Assembly (NCBI GenBank): GCA_020636225.1
Contig: JACJYI010000003.1
Location: forward strand, 620,001 to 684,000
Direction of reading: 5' to 3'
Source of the DNA: Lewinellaceae bacterium
GTDB taxonomy: Bacteria > Bacteroidota > Bacteroidia > Chitinophagales > Saprospiraceae
Length of the DNA: 64,000 nt
In this document: positions 10,301 through 22,300 of the stretch, piece after piece
How the letters are laid out: each line of letters starts with the position of its first letter
Position numbering within the stretch: the first letter of the stretch is position 1
Notes under the pieces: model-generated
What the model saw: only the letters and a program-made list of their open reading frames with translations
The model's database searches: none
What the model was told of the DNA's origin: nothing
Translations under genes and position numbers: made by a program

Positions 10301-13300
10301 TGACCTGGCCACCAATGGAGCCAACCTGACTGCCTGGTTGACCAGTTATGCCGGAGCCATGGCATCTGATCAGTGCAGTGCAGTGACCCTCAGCTCGACC
10401 GGTCCGGTTGTCGTCGACAATTGCGGAGAAACCGTAGAATACACCTACACAATAATCGCCACGGATGATTGCGGCAACTCCATTCAGGAAGACGCCACCT
10501 TCACCATCATCGATACAACTGTTCCCACCTGGGATCAGGGCATGCCCGTTAACGTGACTGTCGAGTGTACTGCTGTCCCGGCAGTACCAACCATCACGGC
10601 AACCGACCTTTGTGATGCCATGGTGGACGTAGTCTTCACGCCTGTTTCAACGCAGGGTGTTGATCCAACTGCTTGCGACTATTATAATTATTCAATTACC
10701 CGCACCTGGGTCGCCACCGACGATTGCGGCAATGCCATCACCCATACCCATGAGATTGTAGTAGAGGATACGACCGCGCCAACCTTCACCGTGCCGGCCA
10801 GTATTCTGGCGGCCAGCCAATTGGGATGCGGTGACGAGGATGACTTGAGTCTGACCGGGTTCCCCACCAACCTCGCCGACAACTGCGCTCCAGCGCAGGC
10901 CAATGGCAATGACGGGTATACGATGGGTGCCTCTTCCTGGACGACCGCCAATGGCTATACCGTTTCCTTTGTCACCGTTCTGACGGCTCCACAGCCGTGG
11001 GCGGAATGTTCCACATCAGGCAACGGTCTGCACAATCGCAAGTATCACTATACCCGCACCTGGACCGTAGAAGATCCCTGTGGGAACGCGACCACGGCCA
11101 ACCAGACCATTACCATCATTGACGATACTCCGCCAACCTGGGATCAGGCCATGCCGGCCGATGAAACCGTTGAATGCGACAATGTACCGGTTGCACCGGT
11201 TGGTGGTGTCGATCTGACCGCTACGGACGACTGTGATGCTCCTGGTCTGATCACCTATGGGTATAATGAGGTCAATACTCCTGGGGGTTGTACGGGCGAA
11301 TACACCCTGACCCGCACCTGGACAGCTGAGGACGTCTGCGGCAATGCCATCACCCATACCCAGACCATCACGGTCGAGGATACCACCATTCCTGTGGTGA
11401 CCTGTGCCGCAGATGTAGTGATCGAATGTGATGACGATGATCAACCTGCCAACACGGGCATGACCACCGCGGTGGACAATTGCGATCCTTCACCAGCTAT
11501 CACCTTCCTGGATAATGTCGTTCCAGGTGTTTGTCCGGATGCCTGGACGATCGAACGGACCTGGACCATTTCGGATGATTGCAACAACAGCACCTCCTGT
11601 CTGCAGACCATCACTGTAGAGGACACCACCCCACCGGCCATCACTTGTCCGGCGGATGTCGTGGTCGAGTGCAGCGATGACCTGAGCTCTGCCACCCAGG
11701 GTGTTGCCACGGCTACCGATAATTGCGACATGGCCCCTGTTGTTTCTGAAAGTGACAATGTGGTGCCTGGTGCCTGCCCGCATGCCTGGACGATCGAACG
11801 GACCTGGACTGCCACAGATGCCTGTGGCAACAACACCTCCTGTGTGCAGACCATCACAGTAGATGATACCACGCCACCGACCTTCGATCTGCCAGCGGAC
11901 ATCGTCGGCAACGATGGTTTGGAATGCGGAGACGAGGATGACCTGTCGCTGACCGGAATTCCGGATAATATCGATGACAACTGTGCCGCAGATGATGAGA
12001 ACGGAGCCAATGGATATACCGTCGGAGCCACCTCCTGGATGACCTCCAATGGATATATGGTGGAATTCACCGATGTCATCATTGACCCGCATCCTCTGGG
12101 CGCCTGCAGTGTGACAGGCAATGGCCTGTACTACAGGAAGTACCAGATCGAACGGACCTGGACCATTACGGATCCTTGTGGAAACATGACCAGTGATGTC
12201 CAGTTGATCACCATCACGGACCACACCCCACCAGTTTGGGATCAGCCGATGCCTGCAGACGAGACAGTAGAATGCGATGCCATTCCGGTTGCACCTGTCG
12301 GCGGCGTGGGTCTGCTGGCTACGGACAATTGTGATCCCGTGGTCACCTACACCGATGACGAGATGATCACTCCCGGGAATTGTGATCATAACTACGTGAT
12401 TACCCGTACCTGGACAGCCGAGGATGTGTGTGGCAATGCCATCACCCATACCCAGACGATCACGGTCGAGGATACTACTCCGCCAACCTTTACGGTACCA
12501 GCCAATGCCACGATCCAGGCGGATGCTTCGTGCACCTATGATGCTGATCCGTCCATTACCGGCGATGTGACCGATGAAGATGACAATTGCGATCCGAGCC
12601 TGGATGCGACCTATACAGATGACCCACAGCCAGGTGCCTGTGTCGGTCAGACCATCATTACCCGGACATGGCATCTCGAGGATGATTGTGGAAACAGCCT
12701 GGAGCAGACCCAGACCATTACAGTACTGGATGAGATTGATCCCGTCCTGATCGGATGTCCGATGGATGAAACGATTTCCTGCGATGATCCGATCCCGACG
12801 CCACCAGTCGTTACCGCTACGGACAATTGTGATCCATCTCCGGTCGTCAACGGACCGGCAGAAGTATCTACCCAGACCATGGATGGTTCCTGCACGGATC
12901 ATTCCTATACCATTACACGGACCTGGACAGCAACGGATGGTTGCGGCAACTCCACATCCTGCGAGCAGACGATCACCGTGGAAGATGTCATCATTCCGGT
13001 CATCACCCTGACCGGCCCGGCCTCGATCGATCTTTGTGTCGGCGATGCCTACAATGATGCCGGCGCCACGGCCATGGACGATTGCTTCGGTGACCTGACT
13101 GCAGATATCGTGACCGACAATCCGGTGGATGTCAATACACCAGGCACCTATATGGTCACCTATGATGTCGAGGACCCTTGCGGCAACCAGGCAGTCCAGG
13201 TGACCCGCACCGTCATTGTCCACGACTATCCGCTCCTGGAGACGTCTATCCTTGGCGTGGTCGTAACCAGCAACAATGATGGAATGGATGACATTGCCGC

Positions 13301-16300
13301 CCCGATCGAGGTATGCAATGCACCTCCCGGGAATATCCTGTTCGATTCATTCATCGATCTCAATAATGTTCCCGGCAATGTACAAGCCTGGCAGACCGTG
13401 TCGACGGTGAATGCGACCACAGCCATGTGCAACAATTGTTCGGCACCATTGGCCGCCTTTGCCGGTGCAGTCGGTACCACCACCCTGATCGATCCGTCCA
13501 TGGATGGATCCCTGGTGATGCGCTTCCGCGCCTGGCTGGACCTGAACAGCAACAACCAGATCGATCCGGGTGAATGTGCCGGCGACTGGATCGAGTACAC
13601 CTTCATCATCAAGGCTGAGGTCAACCTGACCTGTGCCAATGATACCACGGCGGCAGCTTGCCAGGACCAGGCCACTATTGACCAGGCCTTTGCTGACTGG
13701 TTGACCACGGCCAGCTTTACCGGAGGCAAGAACCCGGTTCTGTCTCATGATAATCCACCAGCCCCAGATGCATGTGGTGGAACAACCGTGGTCACCTGGA
13801 CGGTCACCAGCGATTGTGAGGCCGACGTCACCTGCACGGCCACCTTTACGGTCACCGAGGATGACGAAGACCCGGTTCTGACTTGCCCGGCAGACCTGTC
13901 GGCACAGTGCAACATCTCTGAACAACCGGCCTATGCCGACCTGGCTGCATTCGAGGCTGATGGGGGTACCTCCTCCGACAATTGCGAGGTAGATGCCAAC
14001 AGCTTCATGCTGGTCAGCGAAGTATCCGATAATATGAGCTGTCCGGAAACCATTACCCGGATCTACAGCGTAGAGGACCTTTGCGGTAATTCCGCCACCT
14101 GCTCCCAGACCATTGTCGTCGACGATACCATCGAGCCGACACTGGATATGATGCCGGCAGACCTGACCGTTGAGTGCGATGCCGTACCCATGGCTGACGT
14201 CATATCAGGAAGTGACAACTGTGATCAAATGGTCGCAGTCACCTTCAATGAAGTGCAGAATGCTGGAGCATGTACGGACAGTTATACGCTGGTGCGCACC
14301 TGGACAGCCGAGGATGACTGTGGCAACACCACCTCGCATGTACAAACCATCACGGTCATCGATACGACTCTCCCGACCTGGGATCAGGCCATGCCTGGCG
14401 ATGAAACGGTGGAATGCGATGCCGTGCCGACGGCACCTTCGCCGATCACCGCGAGTGACAATTGCGATGCCATGGTGGATGTGACCTTCAATGAGGTCCA
14501 GACACCCGGTAACTGCCCGGATGCCTATACCATCACCCGCACCTGGACTGCATCCGACAATTGCGGAAATAGTGCGGTACATATCCAGACCATCACGGTC
14601 GAGGATACCATGGCACCGACTCTGCTGGCCGGCTGCCCGGCCGATGAGACCATCGAATGTGATGTTCCGGTACCGGCAGCCGCTGTCGTGACCGCGGAGG
14701 ATAATTGCGACGCAGCTCCTGTGGTGACCCTGGATGAGGTGTCCGACCTGAGTGGTTGCGGAGGCTATACCGGTACGATCACCCGTACCTGGACAGCCGA
14801 GGATGCTTGCGGCAATTCATCGGACATCTGCGTGCAGGTGATCACGATCGAGGATACCAATGCTCCGACCCTGTTGGCCGGTTGCCCTGCCGATGAGACC
14901 ATCGAATGTGATGATCCTGTACCGGCAGCCGCAGTAGTTACGGCGGATGACAATTGTGATCCGGCACCTGTAGTGACCCTGGATGAGGTGACCGACCTGA
15001 GTGGTTGTGGCGGATATACCGGCACCATTACCCGCACCTGGACCGCTGAAGATGCCTGTGGAAACAGTGCTGACATCTGCACCCAGGTGATCACTGTCCA
15101 GGATTCCGAGAACCCCGTATATAATGTGGGCTCTCCGGATATAACGATCCATACGCTGGAGGATGGAGCCACCTGTCCGACACCAGCCGATATCAGTCTG
15201 GTGGTCGACCAGGTGAATCCGGTCGCAACTGGACAAACCCCTGCTTCCTTTACCGTGCATGGCGTGACGTTCGAGACTCCGAACGCCGCCGCGACGGACA
15301 ATTGTACGCCAGATGGTGATTTGCAATTGTTCGTCTGGGCCATCAATGATGATTTTGGAGGCACGGCAGACGATTGTCAACGCACCATACGGGTGACCTA
15401 TCGCCTGTATGACCTGTGCGGAAACTTCCTGGCTCGTTCCCAGGACTTCATCATCATCGAGAACACCCCACCGGTGATCGATTGCCCGGCAGATCTAGTC
15501 ATCCAGTGTGACGATGATTCAAGCCCGGCGAACACTGGATCGGCAACCGCTACCGACAACTGCGACGCCGACCCGACTATCGGGTATACCGAAGTGGTCG
15601 ACCTGAGCGGATGCGGCGGTTATACGGGAACGATCACACGTACCTGGACCGCCGAGGACAATTGCTCCAATGTCAGCACCTGTACCCAGGTGATCACCGT
15701 CGAGGATACAGAAGCGCCGACCCTGCTGGCCGGTTGCCCGGCCGATGAGACCATCGAATGTGATGTTCCGGTACCGGCAGCCGCTGCTGTGACCGCGGAG
15801 GATAATTGCGACGCAGCTCCTGTGGTGACCATGGATGAGGTGACCGACCTGAGTGGTTGCGGAGGCTATACCGGTACGATCACCCGTACCTGGACAGCCG
15901 AGGATGCATGTGGCAATTCATCGGACATCTGCGTGCAGGTGATCACGATCGAGGATACCAATGCTCCGACCCTGTTGGCCGGTTGCCCTGCCGATGAGAC
16001 CATCGAATGTGATGATCCGGTACCGGCTGCCGCAGTAGTTACGGCGGATGACAATTGTGATCCGGCACCCGTAGTGACCATGGATGAGGTGACCGACCTG
16101 AGTGGTTGTGGCGGATATACCGGCACCATTACTCGCACCTGGACCGCTGAAGATGCCTGTGGAAACAGTGCTGATATCTGCACCCAGGTGATCACGGTAC
16201 AGGACACCGAGATCCCCGCTTATAATGTAGGATCGCCAGCCATTACGATCTATACCCTGGATGACAATGCCACCTGTCCGACACCGGCCGATATCAGTCT

Positions 16301-19300
16301 GGTGGTCGACCAGGTGAATCCGGTCGCGGTTGGGCAGACCCCTGCGTCCTTCACCGTTCACGGTGTGACCTTCGATACCCCGAATGGTTCCGCGACGGAC
16401 AATTGTACGCCAGATGGTGATTTGCAATTGTTCGTCTGGGCCATCAATGACGATTTTGGAGGCACGGCAGACGATTGTCAGCGGACGATCCGTGTGACCT
16501 ACCGCCTGTATGACCTGTGTGGCAACTTCCGCGCCCGGTCGCAGGACTTCATCATCATCGAGAACACCCCACCGGTGATCGATTGCCCGGCTGACCTGGT
16601 GATCCAGTGTGATGAGGATCAGAGTCCGGCCAATACCGGATCGGCAACCGCTACCGACAACTGCGACGCCGACCCGACTATCGGGTATACCGAAATGGTC
16701 GACCTGAGCGGATGCGGCGGTTATACGGGAACGATCACACGTACCTGGACCGCCGAGGACAATTGCTCCAATGTCAGCACCTGTACCCAGGTGATCACCG
16801 TCGAGGATACAGAAGCGCCAACGTTGCTGGCTGGTTGTCCGTCTGATGTCACAATCGAGTGCAGCGATCCGGTTCCACCGGTAGCTGTGGTAACGGCAGA
16901 GGACAACTGCGATCCAGATCCTGTAGAGACCCAGATCGAAGAATTGAACCTGAACGGCTGTGGAGGCTATACTGGTACGATCACCCGGACGTGGACTGCT
17001 GAGGATGCCTGTGGCAATTCAGCTGACATTTGTATCCAGGTCATTACCATCCAGGATTCGACTCCACCGACATTCACCACCCCTGCGGACATCACCATTC
17101 AGAAAGATGTGAATTGTGCCTATGATGCCGATCCATCCATTACCGGTGACGTGTCAGATGAAGCAGACAACTGCAGTGTTGGTCTGGATGCGACCTACAC
17201 GGATGACGTGACGGCGGGCTCATGTGAGGGTCAGGAGATCATTACCCGTACCTGGCGCCTGGAGGACAACTGTGGCAATGTGACCACGGATATCCAGGTG
17301 ATCACGGCTGTGGATGAGATCCTTCCCGACTTCCCGCTGTTGGATGATGTCACCATCTATACGCTGGAGGATGGTGCTACCTGCCCCAGCCCGGCTGATA
17401 TTGGAGTGGTCGTCAATAATATGACTCCGATCTCCAGTGGGAATGCTCCCTTCCAGTTCACTATTCACGGGGTGACTGTGGACGGACCGACGATTTATAG
17501 TGACAACTGCAGCTCTCCGGCCAATCTGGATATCTACGTGGTATCCATCAATCCGGATTTCAATGGAGATGCGGACGATTGTCAGCGTGTCATCCGGATT
17601 GCTTACCGGGTATTCGACGACTGCGGCAATTTTGTGACCCGCCAGCAGTTCTTCACTGTGCTGGACAATACACCGCCAACATTCACTGTACCCGCGGATG
17701 TGACCATTTATTCGGATAATAATTGTCAGTATGATGCGGATCCTGTCTTTACCGGGGATGTAACCGATGAAGCGGATAATTGCAGTTCCGGATTGGATGC
17801 CGTCTACACTGATGATGTGAATCCGGGTACTTGCGAAGGCGAACAGGTGATCACACGTACCTGGATGCTTGAGGACAATTGTGGGAATTCTGTAGAACAG
17901 GTCCAGACGATCACTGTCCAGGATAATATTCCACCCACCTTCACTGTTCCGTCAGACATCACGATCGAGAAGGATGTCAACTGTGCGTATGATGCGGATC
18001 CATCACTGACTGGTGACGTGATGGATGAGGCTGATAATTGCACGACAGCCGGATTGGACGCTACCTACATGGATGTTGTCAATGCAGGCAATTGCGCAGG
18101 TCAAGAGGTAATCACCCGGACCTGGACCCTGGTGGATGATTGTGGCAATACAGCTACCCAGATCCAGACGATCACAGCTGTAGACCTGATCACTCCGACC
18201 TTCCCCAAACCGGATGACGTGACCATCTATACCGATGATGGTGCCACATGTCCCGGGGTTGCGGATATCGTCCTTCCGGTGGATCAGATGAATCCGATCG
18301 TCTCCGGAAATGCGCCGTTCAACTTTACCGTGCACGGATTGATCCAGGCCGGACCAACGGTCTATACCGACAATTGCAGCCTGGCTCCGGATCTGGACCT
18401 CTACATCTGGTCGATCGATGATGACTTCGGTGGAACCGCCGATGCGTGCATGCGCGCCATCCGGGTGATCTATCGGGTCTACGATGATTGTGGAAACTTC
18501 CAGCAACGACAGCAGACATTTACCATCCTTGAAAACACGGATCCGACCTTTACGGTCCCGGCGGATATCACCATCTACAAGGATGCCAATTGCAACTACG
18601 ATGCGGATCCATCCATTACCGGGGATGTGACCGACGAGGATGATAATTGTGCGACAGGATTGGATGCGACCTATTCAGATTCCGTCCTTCCTGGTTCATG
18701 CGAAGGTGAGGAGATCATCACGCGGTCATGGTACCTGGAAGATGGGTGTGGGAACGATACGCTGCAGATCCAGACCATCACCGTCCAGGATAATACGCCG
18801 CCTACGTTCACAGTGCCGGTAGACATCACCATCCAGAAGGATGTCAACTGCCAGTATGATGCCGATGTCTCCATCACCGGAGACGTGACGGACGAAGCGG
18901 ACAACTGTACGCTGGAAATGGATGCCACCTTTACGGATGTGGTCAATCCGGGCAGCTGTGAAGGAGAACAGGTGATCACGAGGACATGGTTCCTGGAAGA
19001 CGATTGTGGCAACACGACCACCCAGGTTCAGACCATCACTGCAGTGGATGAGATCAACCCGATCTTCCCCAAACCGGATGATCAGGTGATCTCGACCGAG
19101 GATGGGGCCACATGCCCCGGCACACCGGACATTTCCCTGGTGATCGATCAGGCGAATCCGGTGGCTTCCGGCAATGATCCATTCACCTTCTTTGTCCATG
19201 GCATCGAGTTTGATGGCCCGACCGTGTACAGTGACAATTGCAGCTCACCAGCCAATCTCGACCTGTATGTCTGGAACATCAATACCAGTTTCATGGGCAT

Positions 19301-22300
19301 CGGTGACGATTGTGACCGTCAGATCCAGGTGATCTTCCGGGTCTACGATGACTGTGGCAATTTCCAGCAACGCCAGCAGATCTTTACGATCAGCGATGAT
19401 ACGCCACCAGACCTGAGCGCCTGTACAGTGCCATTGGATGGAACGGTCGAGTGCAACGGATTGGCTGGCAATGAGATCTCTGCCAACGATTGGAATACCG
19501 CCAATATCACCTATCTCTACGGTTGTGCGACGGACAATTGCACCCCGGAAACGGTCACCAGTGATTACAACTTTGGGGCGCAGTTCATCCAGGGATGTGG
19601 CGAGTCCGGCACCATCACGGTGACCTATACGGTTTCTGACGAGTGCGGCAATGAGACCACCACCAGTGCTACCCTGGTCATCGAGGATACGACGGGTCCG
19701 GACGCTTTCAATTGTCCCGATCTGGATGACACGTTCGAATGTGATGGAGCGGCCAACAACGAGCTGGCTGCTACTGCCTGGGATGCCGCCAATATCAATA
19801 CCTTGAACAATTGCGCTGGTGATCTCTGTGGTGACTTCACCGTGAGCAGTGATTACAATTACGCCAACCTGGTCGGTACTTGTGGAGAAGCGGGCATCCT
19901 GACCGTGGTGTATACCCTGGAGGATGAATGCATGAACACCAGCACGGTCACGGCTGTCTTTACCATTGAGGACAATGTTGCGCCGGCATTCACCTACGAG
20001 CCGGCCGACCTGACCATCAATTGCGAGGATTCCCAGGACCCATTGGATACCAATGGCCCTGCCGAAGCTTCGGATGTTTGTGATGCCAATCCGGCGATCA
20101 CCTACGCAGACAATGTTGTCCCGGGAGCATGCCCGGACAGTTACGTGATCGAGCGGACCTGGATCGCAACCGATGATTGTACGAATTCCTCGACCTATCT
20201 CCAGAAGATCACGGTCCAGGATGTCGAACAACCGGAATACAACCAGGGAACACCCGATGTCACCATCTATACGCTGGATGATAACGCTACTTGTCCGGCA
20301 ACGGCAGATTACAGCCTTGTGGTGGATCAGAACATTCCATTGGCTACGGGCCAGACGACGGTTTCCTTTACCATCCATGGAGTGACCTTCCAGTCGCCCA
20401 ATGGCAATGCGACCGACAACTGTACCCCGGACGAAGAGATGGAACTCTATGTCTGGGCCATCGATGAAGACCTGAACAATGATGCTGGTGATTGCCAGCG
20501 CACCATTGAGGTAACGTGGCGGCTGTTCGACCGCTGCGGAAATCACCGACAGCGGAAACAGGCATTCACGGTGATCGAGAACACACCGCCGGTCATTACC
20601 TGCCCAGCGAATGTGACCATCGATTGCGATGATGATCCGTTCGACCTTCTCCTCACAGGAGAGGCGACCGCTACGGACAATTGCGATCCGACACCGGTGG
20701 TCACCTACGGCGATGTCAATGACCTCAACGGTTGTTCGATGACCGGTACGATCACCCGCACCTGGATGGCTGAGGATGTTTGTGCCAATACCACCAATTG
20801 TACCCAGATCATCACCGTTCAGGATGTCGATCCACCGGTACTCATCCAGTGCGATCCGGCAGCCTTGAGCATGATCCATGAATGTGACGGACCAGCTGGT
20901 AACGAAGCTGCGGCAGATGCCTGGAATGCAGCCAACATTGCTACCCTGGAATCCTGCGCATTTGATGTCTGTGGTGCGATCGTGGTCACCAGCAACTACG
21001 ATTTCACAACGCTGTCAGATCAGTGTGGAGAGACGGGTAGTCTGATCGCCACGTATACCGTAACTGACGAATGCCTGAATACCTCGACCATTACCGGCAC
21101 CTTCACTGTGGTGGACAATACGGTGCCTGACCTCAGTGGATGCAACCTGAACCTGCTCAATGCCACCCATGAATGTGATGGCGATGCGGGTAACCTGGCG
21201 GCAGCCCAGGCATGGAATGCAGCGAATGTGACCTTCCTCGAAGGTTGTGTTACCGATCTGTGTGGCACGATCATGGTGACAGACACCTTCGATTACGCCA
21301 ACCTGACGGATGGTTGCGGGATCACCGGTGTGCTTACCGTGACGTATACATTGACAGATGAATGCGGTAACAGCACCAGTACAACCGGTGCCTTCACGAT
21401 CGAGGATACCACCGATCCTTCCTGGGATTCGGCCATGCCAGCCGACGTGACGGTCGAGTGTGACGCTGTTCCCGACGCATTTGTCGCCACCGCTTCTGAC
21501 GGTTGTGATACCGATGTGGATGTGGTGTACGGGGAAACCCGGACGGACGGTGTCTGTGAGGATACCTATATCCTCACCCGGACCTGGACGGCTACCGATG
21601 ATTGCAGCAATGCCATTACCCATACCCAGCAGATCCAGGTACAGGACACCACGGATCCGAATCCGCTCTGCCAGGACCGGGAGATCTTCCTGGATGAGAA
21701 TGGCATGGCCAGCATCACTGCCGAAGAAGTGGATAATGGGTCCAATGACAACTGTGATGTTGATGTCAGTCTGAGCCTGTCCAAGACTGCCTTTGACTGT
21801 GATGATGAAGGGCCGAACATCGTGACCCTCACCGTTACGGACAATTGCGGGAATAACGACAACTGCACGGCGACAGTCACCGTGACGGATGCCATTGCCC
21901 CGACGGCCCTGTGCAAGGATGTGACCGTATTCCTCGACCAGAATGGCCAGGGTAGCATCACGCCAAATGATGTCGACAATGGTTCATTCGACAACTGCGG
22001 GATCCAGAGTCTGGTCATCTCCCAGTCACAGTACAATTGTTCCTGGTTCGGCGTCAGTGTCGTCACCTTGACGGTGACGGATATCTACGACAATGTTTCT
22101 ACGTGTACCGCCAATGTGACGGTGGATGACGCCATTCCACCTATGGCGAAGTGCAAGAACTATACCGTCTCCCTGAATGGCCAGGGCCAGGCTGTGGTGA
22201 CAGAGGCGAACATTGACAATGGTTCGACAGACAACTGTTACATCACGTCCTACACGCTGTCGAAAACCCTGTTTACCTGTGATGATCTCGGGGCGAATGC

